From NCBI GenBank assembly GCA_013288135.1, contig JABDCL010000001.1, forward strand, positions 124,001-188,000: a DNA stretch of 64,000 nt, read 5' to 3'. Of the stretch, positions 9,286-18,119 are shown piece by piece; position 1 is the stretch's first letter, and each line of letters begins with the position of its first letter. The notes under the pieces are model-generated. The model saw only the letters and a list, made by a program, of their open reading frames with translations, was not told the DNA's origin and made no database searches. A program made the position numbers and the translations under genes. This stretch comes from Gammaproteobacteria bacterium. GTDB taxonomy: Bacteria > Pseudomonadota > Gammaproteobacteria > UBA6186 > Azoamicaceae.

Positions 9286-9717
9286 TTACTTTCTCATCTT
9301 TTCCCACATTTCTGCCATTTCCGCCTCAGTCGCTTTATCTCCAGCCTGAGCTTGTTTATTTTGTTCCACATCAAGAGGTGAAGCACCCGCGAAATTTTTA
9401 GAATTTTGCTGCTGTTCCAGCTCACCTAAGGCTTCATTGCGACAATTAATCTGCCCTTCATGCCAACCTCTGGCATATAATGCTTCACGCTCTTCTCGAT
9501 TCACATCTTTGCGATAGGTGAAGTGTTTATCTCCTCCCATACGTCTACCAGAAGCACAACCATCTAAATAACCATCAACATAAGCCGGTGGATTATTATG
9601 ACTCATCAAAGCAGTTCTTTTATCTGTCAAAAAACGATCAGAGGTTGTTGTACACGCAGATAACATCAAGCCTGTTACCAAAATAAAAAAACAAAAACCA
9701 TGTAATTTAACTTTCAT
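9286..9717 (-). CDS. Predicted lipoprotein of unknown function
   Basis: A 143-residue protein with a lipoprotein signal peptide: MKVKLHGFCFFILVTGLML followed by SAC, so the cysteine is the predicted lipidation site. The mature part has a short conserved-looking block (GYLDGCASGRR, then YARGWHEGQINCRNE) with two cysteines that could pair. The C-terminal 40 residues are Glu/Gln/Ala-rich and helical. I prefer ATG 9717, which has GGGGAAG just upstream, to the ATG four codons earlier. Same strand as fmdB-like and aspS, 23 bases upstream of fmdB, so possibly one transcript. Confidence 0.7.
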   Translation of the reverse strand: MKVKLHGFCFFILVTGLMLSACTTTSDRFLTDKRTALMSHNNPPAYVDGYLDGCASGRRMGGDKHFTYRKDVNREEREALYARGWHEGQINCRNEALGELEQQQNSKNFAGASPLDVEQNKQAQAGDKATEAEMAEMWEKMRK

Positions 9718-9805
9718 AGGCTTCCCCATTCCCTAGTTTTTCCTAAAAGCGTCAATATAACACAATTGAAATTCTTTGTGGATTTTGATAACGTGGCGCG
9801 CTTTT

Positions 9806-10363
9806 ATGAAAAACTATGTAAATAGCGATTATATGACTGGCGTTACAATGCTGGAACTAATAACAGCACTACTTGTTATCGCTTCACTTTATTTTCTTGC
9901 CATGCCCCACTTTAATCAATTTCTGATGCGACAGGATCGAGAAATAACTTTAGATAGACTTACCACAGCTATTCAATATGCAAAAAGTGAAGCTATTAAG
10001 CAAGGTAAAACGATAACACTCTGTGGTAGCCACAATCAAAGATCTTGCCATAAAAATGCTTGGACATCAGGGTTTATCTTATATACCGATCCCAAAGAAC
10101 AAAAAGAGGAAATAGTTTTTAATTTAGAAGGTCTTTATATATTTGCAGGTCCACAATACGGTACTTTAAAATTTAAGGCGTTTAGTGGTGATAATCAAAC
10201 CTTACATCTACGCCCCAACGGTAGAACCATTAATAACGGGACCTTTATTTATTGCCCTAAAAATAAAGATCCCGCAGAAGCAAAAGCACTCATCATTAAT
10301 CAAAGTGGACGTGTCTATCGTTCTACTAAAAATAGCGACGAAGAACCTCTAACTTGCGATTAG
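9806..10363 (+). CDS. Type IV pilus/type II secretion pseudopilin (FimT/GspH-like)
   Basis: A 185-residue minor pseudopilin. A short leader ends in glycine, followed by VTMLELITALLVIASLYFL, the usual prepilin peptidase site with glutamate at +5 and a hydrophobic helix. A GspH-type segment follows (LTTAIQYAKSEAIKQGKTITLCGS), which is typical of FimT, then a C-terminal beta region with four cysteines. ATG 9806 gives a ten-residue leader; ATG 9833 would leave only MTG. It stands alone with no other pilus gene nearby. It may initiate pili used in DNA uptake, or act in type II secretion. Confidence 0.78.
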   Translation: MKNYVNSDYMTGVTMLELITALLVIASLYFLAMPHFNQFLMRQDREITLDRLTTAIQYAKSEAIKQGKTITLCGSHNQRSCHKNAWTSGFILYTDPKEQKEEIVFNLEGLYIFAGPQYGTLKFKAFSGDNQTLHLRPNGRTINNGTFIYCPKNKDPAEAKALIINQSGRVYRSTKNSDEEPLTCD

Positions 10364-10367
10364 CCGA

Positions 10368-10469
10368 TCGAAGGTGTCAAATCTTGACATTAGACATTAG
10401 TGAGTAAATGAGTAGAGATTTCTATTCTTTTACTCACTAATGTCTAATGTCAAGATTTGACACCTTCGA
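10368..10469. repeat. Long palindrome, copy A of the GGTGTCAAATCTTGACATT family
   Basis: Two perfect 41-base arms (10368-10408 and 10429-10469) begin TCGAAGGTGTCAAATCTTGA and surround a 20-base loop. The element fills the space between two convergent stop codons, five bases after the pseudopilin gene and seven before the OPT transporter gene. As RNA it would form a very long hairpin from either strand. Confidence 0.9.
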
Positions 10470-10475
10470 CCCAAC

Positions 10476-12485
10476 CTAAGCCTTCTGTTTTATCCCTTGT
10501 TTATATAAATATAAACCCAACAGAACATACAACAGAACACCAATCGGTGTTTGATAAGGCGTTAACCACCCTATATTCAAAGCAAAAACCTCTGTGGTTT
10601 GGTAATAAGCAAAAGGAATGGTTAAAACAGCGCCTAATATGGCTTCTCCTGCAATCAGTCCTGAAGCAAATAACAAACCGGTATCTGTATCTGTTCTTGG
10701 TGCGTCATGCAGTTTTTTCTCAACACACAAACTAATCAAACCACCCACCAAAAATGCTGTCATGTAACTTAAAGGTAAGTAGATCCCCAATGCAAATAAC
10801 AGGACCGGAAAACGAATGCTACTGCCTTTCCGTTTTAAATACTCATCTAAGATAATCGCTAAAACAGCAAATGCAGCGCCTATCTGAATCATCGGCCAGG
10901 GTAATTTTCCTACAAAAAATCCTTTGGCAACCGTTGACATCAAAGTCGCTTGCGGTGCAGGTAAGGCTTGATTTGGATCCATCCCCGCTCTAGGCAATAT
11001 ATCCCCAATGCCATATGCTTCAAAAGTAGTTTGTAATATAAAAGGGATCACTAAAGCGGAGGAAATAGCGCCCACAACCAGCATAAGCTGCTGCTTCCAA
11101 GGTGTTGCGCCCACTATCTGACCTGCTTTTAAATCCTGCATGTTATCACCACTAAGAGCAGCAGCAACACCCACTATGCCTGCAAAGATAATCACAAAAG
11201 CAGCTGCTTTCAATGCAGCATCTGGATTGGCTTGAAAATTTAAACTTCCACCCAAACAAAATAATAAAATTGAAGCGAACGCTATAATTGCTGCAATGAT
11301 AATACCTGAAAAAGGTGCCGAAGTAGTCCCAACAATCCCAACAATATAAGCAGCAATTGCTGAACACACAAATCCCACAACCAAGGTGAATGCTACAGCA
11401 AATACGACTGTTGCCCAAAACAACAGACTACTTAAACCTAAATTCGCACCATTTACAAAGGTAAAGAATAAAATAAACGTTGGAATAGATATTCCAATAA
11501 TACCCATTAAAACATACTTAAACGGCAAATCTCGATCGGTTCGAATAGTTAAAGCAAATTCACCTCCTTGCATTTTCATCGCATGAAAAGAAGCTTTAAT
11601 AGCCGCTGTGATTGGCTTAATAAGGCTAACTACACCCCATATACCTCCCACGGCCAATACACCCACACCGACATATCTAAAATTAGCTTTTTGAATAGCG
11701 GCAAGTGAAGACGCTAAATCAGGCGCTTCGGGTAAACCATACAGAAAGACAAATAAAGGGATCCCAACACCCCAAGTTAAAATACCTCCCACAACAAAAG
11801 CAACGAGTGCACGGATGCCCACGATATATCCTGCTGCCATCAATACGGGAGACAACACAATACTCGCCCCAAAAGCCGTGCTTCCTACTTTAGTCCAATA
11901 CGCAAGCTGTTCCCCCACTACTTTAAAAGCAGTCTGTAAAAAGGAAAAAACAGCAGCAATCAAGGCTCCTTTTATCAGAACCTTGGTTGATCCTTTAGTA
12001 TCTTCCCCTGCTTTCAAAATCTCACCAACCACCAATCCTTCTGGATAAGGAAGATTGTCCTTCACCACCATCATGCGTCGTAAAGGTACCGAAAACATCA
12101 CTCCGAGAACTCCTCCAATAATGGTGATGATAACGGTTTGCACATAATCAAACGATTCCCAATAACCCATTAGAATTAAAGCGGGTAATGTAAAAATAAC
12201 ACCGGCTGAAACCACTTCACCCGCCGAAGCAATGGTTTGTACCATATTATTTTCTAAGATATTAGCGCTTTTGAAACGACGTAATACCATCATGGAAATT
12301 AAAGCAGCTGGAATGGAACCTGCAATGGTTCGTGCAATTTTTAAGCCCATAAATGTGTTGGATGCTGCCAAAAGAATGGCAAGAAAAATACCCAACAGAA
12401 CACCTCTTGTCGTAATTTCCGGCAAGATTTTACTCGCTGGTACAAAAGGCTCTACCCGAACTGCATCATGAGAATCTATAGCCAC
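10476..12485 (-). CDS. OPT-family oligopeptide transporter
   Basis: A 669-residue inner-membrane protein of the oligopeptide transporter (OPT) family, with about 15 hydrophobic segments. The N-terminal signature EITTRGVLLGIFLAILLAA then NTFMGLKIARTIAGSIPAA is characteristic, as is NLPYPEGLVVGEILKAGE near 142-159. Bacterial OPT proteins import short peptides; substrates here are unknown. Peptide uptake would suit an organism living on host amino acids, which is inference. The start is GTG with AAGGGGAG upstream. Its nearest upstream neighbour on the same strand is an Lrp-type gene. Confidence 0.9.
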   Translation of the reverse strand: MAIDSHDAVRVEPFVPASKILPEITTRGVLLGIFLAILLAASNTFMGLKIARTIAGSIPAALISMMVLRRFKSANILENNMVQTIASAGEVVSAGVIFTLPALILMGYWESFDYVQTVIITIIGGVLGVMFSVPLRRMMVVKDNLPYPEGLVVGEILKAGEDTKGSTKVLIKGALIAAVFSFLQTAFKVVGEQLAYWTKVGSTAFGASIVLSPVLMAAGYIVGIRALVAFVVGGILTWGVGIPLFVFLYGLPEAPDLASSLAAIQKANFRYVGVGVLAVGGIWGVVSLIKPITAAIKASFHAMKMQGGEFALTIRTDRDLPFKYVLMGIIGISIPTFILFFTFVNGANLGLSSLLFWATVVFAVAFTLVVGFVCSAIAAYIVGIVGTTSAPFSGIIIAAIIAFASILLFCLGGSLNFQANPDAALKAAAFVIIFAGIVGVAAALSGDNMQDLKAGQIVGATPWKQQLMLVVGAISSALVIPFILQTTFEAYGIGDILPRAGMDPNQALPAPQATLMSTVAKGFFVGKLPWPMIQIGAAFAVLAIILDEYLKRKGSSIRFPVLLFALGIYLPLSYMTAFLVGGLISLCVEKKLHDAPRTDTDTGLLFASGLIAGEAILGAVLTIPFAYYQTTEVFALNIGWLTPYQTPIGVLLYVLLGLYLYKQGIKQKA

Positions 12486-12558
12486 AACACTCCCCTTATT
12501 TATCTACACAATTAAAAACGTACATATTTACTCATGTTCCTCAATACTACTCTCTATT

Positions 12559-13026
12559 CTATTCAATAATGACTGAACCATCCTTTGGAGAAGACAAAAC
12601 AATTTGAGTGACCGTTTTACTTACCCCAACCTGCATTTTTAAAAAATCAGTAATTAACTCCTCTAATTCTCTAGTACTAGCAACTCTAACCTTTAGAATA
12701 TAAGAGTACTCCCCCGTAAGATGATGACATTCTAAAATAAACGGATTTTTGGTAACAGCCTTAATAAAATTTTTGTCATTTTCTTGTTTATCAATTAAGG
12801 CATAAATAAAAGCACAAAGGCCCATATTCATAAACTTACTGTCCGCTAACGCAACAATTCTCTTAATTACTCCTTGATTTTTAAGTTTCCGCACCCGTTC
12901 ATTCGCAGCAGAAGAGGAAAGACCCACCCGCTCACCCAGCGTAGCATTTGTCACTTCCGCATCATGGTTCAAAATTCCGACAATTTTCCTGTCTACCTCA
13001 TCAATTTCAACGTTTTTTCTTGACAT
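12559..13026 (-). CDS. Lrp/AsnC-family transcriptional regulator
   Basis: A 155-residue regulator. An N-terminal winged helix (EVDRKIVGILNHDAEVTNATLGERVGLSSSAANERVRKL, residues about 6-47) is followed by the RAM/ligand-binding domain (about 70-150) with CHHLTGEYSYILKVRVAS. Lrp-type proteins usually sense amino acids and form octamers. It lies 73 bases upstream of the OPT transporter gene on the same strand, so control of peptide uptake is a reasonable guess but untested. It is shorter than global Lrp (164) and fits the AsnC subgroup. Confidence 0.92.
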   Translation of the reverse strand: MSRKNVEIDEVDRKIVGILNHDAEVTNATLGERVGLSSSAANERVRKLKNQGVIKRIVALADSKFMNMGLCAFIYALIDKQENDKNFIKAVTKNPFILECHHLTGEYSYILKVRVASTRELEELITDFLKMQVGVSKTVTQIVLSSPKDGSVIIE

Positions 13027-13163
13027 TTCAATTTAAAGCCATATAATAACTTGAAACATAGCTATTATACAGAAACTTTCAAAGGGGTCAAGTCTTTTTT
13101 GGGGACAGGGTTTCCCCCTTCCCCATTAATCAATATTTATCCCATTTTAAAAATGATTACGAG

Positions 13164-13219
13164 TATAATCACGGTAATTAAGTTTGCAAATTAGGACTCT
13201 ATAAGTCATAATTTGCTAA
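13164..13219 (+). promoter_or_regulatory. Promoter -10 and inverted-repeat operator of the AbiE-type pair
   Basis: A TATAAT lies at 13164-13169. Downstream is an inverted repeat with arms TTTGCAAATTAGGAC (13183-13197) and GTCATAATTTGCTAA (13205-13219), matching at 13 of 15 positions around a 7-base spacer. The right arm ends on the A of the antitoxin ATG. AbiEi antitoxins are known to repress their own promoter by binding inverted repeats, so this is the probable operator. No good -35 box is visible. Confidence 0.6.
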
Positions 13220-14034
13220 TGAAAGGCAGGAACAAGAAAGACTTTTTACTCCAATTTGTGGAAGCTTTGCAGTCCAAAGGGCATTATTGGTTCGTTCGCA
13301 AGGATATTTCTGAAAGTCTTATAGTAGAAAAACAAGCATTAGCCAAAGCAATCAACCGCCTTATCCAAAAAGGTAAGATAATCCGCTTATACCGTGATTT
13401 CCATATCATCGTTCCCGCTGAATATAAAAAAGTAGGTATTTTGCCCCCCACTTGGTTTATCGATCCGTTAATGCAATACATTGGTATGGGAAATTCTTAT
13501 TATGTAGGATTACTGTCCGCTGCCGCTTTGTATGGTTCAGCGCATCAGAAAGTTCAAGAGTTTCAGGTTTTAATACCTAAAACAACTCGTTCAATAGTGC
13601 ATGAGAAGTTAAATATTAAATTTATCAATAAAAAACAATTACAAAAAACACCAATCAACAAACTCAAAACTGATACTGGGTATATCAATGTTTCTACACC
13701 AGAAGCAACGGCATTAGATCTAATTCAATATATGAGGATTTGTGGTTCTCTAGGTAATGTGGCAACAGTTTTATCAGAACTATCTGAAACATTAGATACA
13801 GAAAAATTGCTTGCTACTGCTATAAAAGGAGAATATGATTACCCCGCGATACAACGGTTAGGGTATATACTAGATTTTTTAGAAAAAAATTTGTTATTTC
13901 AGGGTTTACTGGATTTAGTAAGAAAGAAAAAACCGAAGTATACAAAAGTAAGACCAGATCTAAAAAAGGGGTCATTTCAAAAAAATGAAAAATGGCGTGT
14001 TATTGAAAATGATGTTATTGAGGTAGATGTATGA
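13219..14034 (+). CDS. abiEi: AbiEi-type antitoxin (type IV toxin-antitoxin)
   Basis: A 271-residue protein matching the AbiEi antitoxin layout. The N-terminal winged helix (about 5-60) ends in AINRLIQKGKIIRLYRDF. A C-terminal domain from about 70 begins with PPTWFIDPLMQYIGMGNSYY and LLSAAALYGSAHQ, then TPEATALDLIQYM near 170. AbiEi represses its operon and counteracts the toxin without binding it. I use ATG 13219; a TTG two codons upstream is also in frame. It overlaps the toxin gene by ATGA. Both genes are AT-rich, with no phage genes beside them. Confidence 0.82.
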   Translation: MKGRNKKDFLLQFVEALQSKGHYWFVRKDISESLIVEKQALAKAINRLIQKGKIIRLYRDFHIIVPAEYKKVGILPPTWFIDPLMQYIGMGNSYYVGLLSAAALYGSAHQKVQEFQVLIPKTTRSIVHEKLNIKFINKKQLQKTPINKLKTDTGYINVSTPEATALDLIQYMRICGSLGNVATVLSELSETLDTEKLLATAIKGEYDYPAIQRLGYILDFLEKNLLFQGLLDLVRKKKPKYTKVRPDLKKGSFQKNEKWRVIENDVIEVDV

Positions 14035-14873
14035 TTCCAAAATCTAATATAATAGAATGGCGTGATTATGCGCCTTGGTTGTTTGATGAACAGGTAGAGC
14101 AAGATTTAATTTTATCTAAAATCATCGTTGAAATATTCAAAGTTCCAGAATTGGCTGCAGGCTTTGCTTTCCGAGGAGGTACAGCACTTCAAAAGATTTA
14201 TCTTAATGAGAAATTTAGATACAGCGAAGATATAGATTTGGTACAAATCCAAGCAAAACCAATTGGGATTCTGGTAAATAGATTACGAGAGGCCCTAGAT
14301 CCTTGGTTGGGAGAACCCAGTTGGAAACAAAATGATGGCAGATTTACCTTATATTATAAATTTACAGCAGAAACATCTCCCCCAATCCCAATGAAAGTTA
14401 AAATTGAGATTAACACTCGTGAACATTTTTCTGTAATGGGTATTGTAAAAAAACCGTTTTCAGTTAAAAATTCTTGGTTTACTGGAGATACAGAAATTTC
14501 CACATACACACTGGAAGAATTACTTGGTACAAAGTTAAGGGCACTTTATCAAAGAAAAAAGGGCAGAGATGTTCTTGATCTAGGGGTATGCTTAAGCAAT
14601 TACACTTTAAAAAACGAAAAAATTCTAGAATGCTTTGATAAATATATTTCTTTTGTAGGCTCTAAGGCTACAAAAGCACAATTTGAAAAAAATCTATACG
14701 AAAAGTATCAAGATGGAAAATTTTTGTCGGATATAAATTTCCTATTACCCCCAAACAGTGAGTTTAAAGAAAGCATGAAAAAATTTATAGGCAAGATTCA
14801 TTTTGATTTGTTATCAAAATTACCAGGTGAATCCTGGCGTGGTATGCCAAAAAATTTCTTTGCAGAATTATGA
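14031..14873 (+). CDS. abiEii: AbiEii-type nucleotidyltransferase toxin
   Basis: A 280-residue protein of the AbiEii/AbiGii nucleotidyltransferase family. The core motif FRGGTALQKIY at 47-57, with RYSEDIDLV at 63-71, gives the GG and paired Asp that bind metal and NTP. A later TLEELLGTKLRALYQRKKGRD (about 162-182) is the usual second motif. Toxins of this family act by transferring nucleotides, in characterised cases to tRNA, and give abortive infection or plasmid stabilisation. The motif residues look intact, so it is probably active. It is coupled to the antitoxin by a four-base overlap. Confidence 0.87.
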   Translation: MIPKSNIIEWRDYAPWLFDEQVEQDLILSKIIVEIFKVPELAAGFAFRGGTALQKIYLNEKFRYSEDIDLVQIQAKPIGILVNRLREALDPWLGEPSWKQNDGRFTLYYKFTAETSPPIPMKVKIEINTREHFSVMGIVKKPFSVKNSWFTGDTEISTYTLEELLGTKLRALYQRKKGRDVLDLGVCLSNYTLKNEKILECFDKYISFVGSKATKAQFEKNLYEKYQDGKFLSDINFLLPPNSEFKESMKKFIGKIHFDLLSKLPGESWRGMPKNFFAEL

Positions 14874-14911
14874 TAAAAGAAGTTCTTTTAATAAATCGAT
14901 AATGCATGATG

Positions 14912-15337
14912 TTACCAATTGGGACAATGAAATAAATACCCCAAAAGAATTAAAGATGATAAGGTAATAAGGACAATTTTTGCGTAAAAGAAAAACTTTG
15001 ATTTTTCAAGTATATCTGGATGTTTAGCAATATCAGATACTGTAATACCCTGATCTTCTATAAATTTGTCTTCAGAGCTTTTTGCAAGTTTAGAGGCAGA
15101 TGTGAACCCATTGTAGTATTGAATCGCATCGGATGCAAAAAATAAAATCAATGTTAAAAAACCAATATTTAAAATAATAGAGTGTTCATTTGCTTTATAT
15201 AAGAAAATCCAAAATGCACCTGCTTCAAGAAATGCTAATTGTCGAAGGACACCAGAAAGTTTGTCGGTTTGCATTCTGTATTCTTCCCAATATTTATCTA
15301 TCTTTGCTTGAACCTTATCTTTTTCAGTCATATCCAT
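14912..15337 (-). CDS. Small membrane protein, unknown function
   Basis: A 141-residue protein. The first 40 residues are charged (MDMTEKDKVQAKIDKYWEEY). Then come three hydrophobic stretches, two forming a hairpin (about 41-72, ending in FFASDAIQYY) and one near the C-terminus (IVLITLSSLILLGYLF). I chose ATG 15337 because AAGGAAC lies just upstream and the previous gene's stop is 13 bases away. A longer frame reading upstream would overlap that gene. The layout resembles small helical-hairpin membrane proteins such as SLATT domains, but I do not recognise it with confidence. It follows the lipoprotein gene and is probably co-transcribed with it. Confidence 0.55.
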   Translation of the reverse strand: MDMTEKDKVQAKIDKYWEEYRMQTDKLSGVLRQLAFLEAGAFWIFLYKANEHSIILNIGFLTLILFFASDAIQYYNGFTSASKLAKSSEDKFIEDQGITVSDIAKHPDILEKSKFFFYAKIVLITLSSLILLGYLFHCPNW

Positions 15338-15350
15338 ATTTTGTTCCTTA

Positions 15351-15710
15351 TTATTGGGGAAATGGTTCCCCCGTTCCTGTTTTAGATTTTGTTCCATTGG
15401 GAGGAGAATATTGTAAGTATTCATCTGTTTTAGGTTGTGTTTTGTTAGAAGGTATTGAACGTGATTTTGTATTATGCAAGGAATTAAAATTAATGCGAGT
15501 TTTTTTATCAATTATTTTTTTTGGTGATTCAGATTTTAATTTTTCAGACCCAATTGTGGGATGAGTTATAATATTAGTTTCAGCATGCGGATCAAGTATT
15601 TTGTTGGAATTATTTTTGAACGCCACACAACTAGAAAGAAGCACTGAAAATATTAGACAAAATAAAAATTTACTCGTAATTTTAAGGAAAAGATTGAAAT
15701 TGCCACTCAT
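15351..15710 (-). CDS. Short predicted lipoprotein
   Basis: A 119-residue protein with a signal peptide ending LLSSC, a clear lipobox. The mature part (about 90 residues) is rich in Lys, Ser, Asn and Pro, with no hydrophobic segment and no recognised domain, and is probably disordered. It lies directly upstream of the small membrane protein gene on the same strand with a 13-base gap, so the two are likely made together. Confidence 0.55.
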   Translation of the reverse strand: MSGNFNLFLKITSKFLFCLIFSVLLSSCVAFKNNSNKILDPHAETNIITHPTIGSEKLKSESPKKIIDKKTRINFNSLHNTKSRSIPSNKTQPKTDEYLQYSPPNGTKSKTGTGEPFPQ

Positions 15711-15767
15711 AAGCTAACAGTCCTAATTTTCTATAATTATAGTTTTATTTTATTCGAAGTCAAATTT

Positions 15768-17303
15768 TCATTTTTGAAGTTTAAAAAACTGTCCATGTAA
15801 CCCTAACGGAATGGCATGTGGTGCATAAACTCGTGCTATTTCCTTAAAAGACTGACCATCCAAAATCAATAAAAATGCCCTTTGCTTCCCAACATCCAAA
15901 ATAATGTTTACAACCACTCCCTCATCTTCTTTATCCGAATGTGGATTGGGTATAAAAACGGGTTCTCCAGGAAGTACCCCTGACTCTTGCCATAAAACTT
16001 TATTTCCTGTCGTAGTATCTATTTTGTACATTGGTCTTAGAACACCAGTTTGAACATCACTTAACATTAAACGTCTAGGATCGATGGCATAAACATAGCG
16101 ATAGGGTTGAGTGTTGTATTGTTCATTAATTCTAGGGTATTCAATTGGTTCATCCAAAAGCACCCTTGAATCAATAATCTCAGTTACAGGTGAAACAGTA
16201 TAACGCATTAATTTTGTTCTTTTAGCATCCTGATTGATGTGGTTATTTTCTTCATCATAAGACTTATTTAAATCTCCAAAAGCTACAATAAGATCTGCAT
16301 CGGGATAAGTAACAATATCCAAAACAATTTTACCTTCTTTTTCATAGGCATTAACATGATGAAAAGCAAAAAACGGATCATTGTCTTTTATTTTGTTTAC
16401 AAGCTTTCCTGTTTTTCTATCAATAATTAAAAAATTTGTACCTTGTTCTGGATGCCAGCTAAAATTTTTAATATAAGGTTTTGCCATTATCATTAAGTCA
16501 ATGGGGTTCACCGTCAATGGAAATTCAACCAAGACTATGTAATTTTCTGTTAAGGCAAAACTATGCATATAGGCAGGCTTGTCAACTGCAACCTCCCCAA
16601 TCAGTTCACGATAGGGCTTCTCTGCGTTGTAACGATAAAACACATATTTACTTTCCCTGCCATATTTTATTAAATAATTAATTTTCTCTTGTTTTTTCAT
16701 ATCATAGTGCATATGAGCAGACTCAAAAATATTTTTCTTGGGCAAATCATCTTGAAATTTTAAAGCTCCCAAGGTATCTAATGTTTTAATATCAAAACGC
16801 ACTGGCAATGGAGTTTCAGTTAAAGCAACATATTGATTGGCAATGGTTCCAACATTAACGTTTGCATTTTGAATGGAGGGCTCTGCATTCCATGTAAAAA
16901 AATTGGCTATCTTCTCCCACAATGAAAAGCGTGATTTTGTCGCAAAGCCAGCATAATTAAAACTCCCTTCCACAAAAATTTTCTCATAAATTTTGGATCT
17001 TAAAAACTTATTAGTATAAGACACTGCTCCGTTTCTAAAAGTAAAACCATGTAACATAGCTGGCCCATCAAACCAATGGGCAATTTTCTGATCGTTAATT
17101 TGAACAGACACAGGCCCATTTCTCACAAATGACCCATTCAACCATTCAGGAATACTCCCTTCCACAACCAATGATTGTTGAGTGACTTCTGTATTCAAAT
17201 CAGAAACAATAGAACTTGCCTTATTTTTTTTAGTCATGAAACGATATCCTATAAAGCCAATTCCAATTATTACTAAAACAACCAAAAAATTTATGTATTT
17301 CAT
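15768..17303 (-). CDS. Carotenoid cleavage oxygenase (RPE65/lignostilbene dioxygenase family)
   Basis: A 511-residue iron-dependent oxygenase. An N-terminal membrane helix (FLVVLVIIGIGFIGYRF, about 6-22) anchors or exports it. The beta-propeller domain carries the family motifs: WLNGSFVRNGP near 54-64, AHWFDGPAMLHGF from 75, and iron-ligand histidines in SAHMHYD, MHSFALT, FHHVNAY and the C-terminal LGLHGQFF. All four metal histidines seem present, so it is probably active. Such enzymes split carotenoid or stilbene double bonds; no carotenoid pathway is in this window. ATG 17303 has GGAG six bases upstream. The PadR gene lies directly upstream on the same strand. Confidence 0.9.
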   Translation of the reverse strand: MKYINFLVVLVIIGIGFIGYRFMTKKNKASSIVSDLNTEVTQQSLVVEGSIPEWLNGSFVRNGPVSVQINDQKIAHWFDGPAMLHGFTFRNGAVSYTNKFLRSKIYEKIFVEGSFNYAGFATKSRFSLWEKIANFFTWNAEPSIQNANVNVGTIANQYVALTETPLPVRFDIKTLDTLGALKFQDDLPKKNIFESAHMHYDMKKQEKINYLIKYGRESKYVFYRYNAEKPYRELIGEVAVDKPAYMHSFALTENYIVLVEFPLTVNPIDLMIMAKPYIKNFSWHPEQGTNFLIIDRKTGKLVNKIKDNDPFFAFHHVNAYEKEGKIVLDIVTYPDADLIVAFGDLNKSYDEENNHINQDAKRTKLMRYTVSPVTEIIDSRVLLDEPIEYPRINEQYNTQPYRYVYAIDPRRLMLSDVQTGVLRPMYKIDTTTGNKVLWQESGVLPGEPVFIPNPHSDKEDEGVVVNIILDVGKQRAFLLILDGQSFKEIARVYAPHAIPLGLHGQFFKLQK

Positions 17304-17347
17304 TCTAAACTCCAAAATAAAACTCTTACGACTCCAGTGGAACTTTC

Positions 17348-17929
17348 CTACGTATCAAGTGTAACCAACGTTTCTTGACACCAGTTTAATTCAGCTTTTG
17401 CAAGCTTAATCCCGTAATTCAAAGTAATTAACCAATACCTGAGATGAGGAGATCCCTTCTCTTCAGCAATTAAACTTTCCTGTAAATTTTTATAAATTTT
17501 TATGAGTTTGCGTATTTCTTTTTCATGATTCATAACATGATGAATATTTTCTTTTATATCTGAATTATTACCAAAAAATAATTTTAACAATAATTCATTA
17601 CGAATTAGAGAAGGTTGAACTTTTTCAGACAACCAAACGATTAATTCCTTTTTCCCTTTAGCAGTAATCTTATAAATTTTTTTACTTCTATATGTTCCTT
17701 GTGTATCTTTTGTCTCTTGTGTCTCTTGTGTCTCTTTTAAACTATCTTCCTGGCAAGTAGTTAATCCTAATTTAAGACATTCTCCAAGTACCGGATAAAT
17801 TTGCCCCTCACTTTCTGACCAAAAAAATGACGTGCTCGTGCGTATGGTTTTTGTAATCTCATAACCAGACATAGGTGCTATAGTCAGCATCCCCAAAACA
17901 GTATATTTGGTTCGATTGTGCTTTTTCAT
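17348..17929 (-). CDS. PadR-family transcriptional regulator
   Basis: A 193-residue regulator. The N-terminal winged helix (residues 8-85) has the PadR signature YTVLGMLTIAPMSGYEITK, and FFWSESEGQIYPVLGECLKLGL. A polar insert with three QET/KDT repeats (KETQETQETKDTQGTY, about 64-79) extends the wing. The C-terminal half is helical (Vir_act_alpha_C type) for dimerisation. PadR proteins typically respond to phenolic compounds. It lies 44 bases upstream of the oxygenase gene on the same strand and is divergent from the hydrolase gene, so it may control both. Confidence 0.9.
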   Translation of the reverse strand: MKKHNRTKYTVLGMLTIAPMSGYEITKTIRTSTSFFWSESEGQIYPVLGECLKLGLTTCQEDSLKETQETQETKDTQGTYRSKKIYKITAKGKKELIVWLSEKVQPSLIRNELLLKLFFGNNSDIKENIHHVMNHEKEIRKLIKIYKNLQESLIAEEKGSPHLRYWLITLNYGIKLAKAELNWCQETLVTLDT

Positions 17930-17943
17930 TAATACCTCTTTAT

Positions 17944-17964
17944 GAGAGTCTCTAAAAGAGATAC
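17944..17964. promoter_or_regulatory. Possible operator upstream of the PadR gene
   Basis: TCTCT-AAA-AGAGA at 17949-17961 is a perfect short palindrome, fifteen to thirty bases upstream of the PadR start and in the divergent region shared with the hydrolase gene. Autoregulation through such sites is common in the family. The site itself is only a pattern seen by eye. Confidence 0.3.
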
Positions 17965-18119
17965 AATAAATTCCATGAGACCTTTTGTCAACATAATCTT
18001 TAGCATTGTAGAAGCTAAAATTAGCAAGTTGATGGACTAGGAACTTGAAATATTGGAAACTTTATGACACAATTATATAATTTTTTAGCTGATCAACTTA
18101 TTGATACCTTAAGGATTTT

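Noticed and set aside
13087-13129. GGGGTCAAG..GGGGACAGGG..CCCCC segment before the AbiE-type pair as another hairpin family member.
   Set aside because: Stem pairing is weak and the sequence does not match the other families closely enough.
15338-15511. An upstream extension of the small membrane protein to 199 residues.
   Set aside because: It would overlap the lipoprotein gene in another frame. ATG 15337 has a good ribosome site and starts just after the lipoprotein stop.
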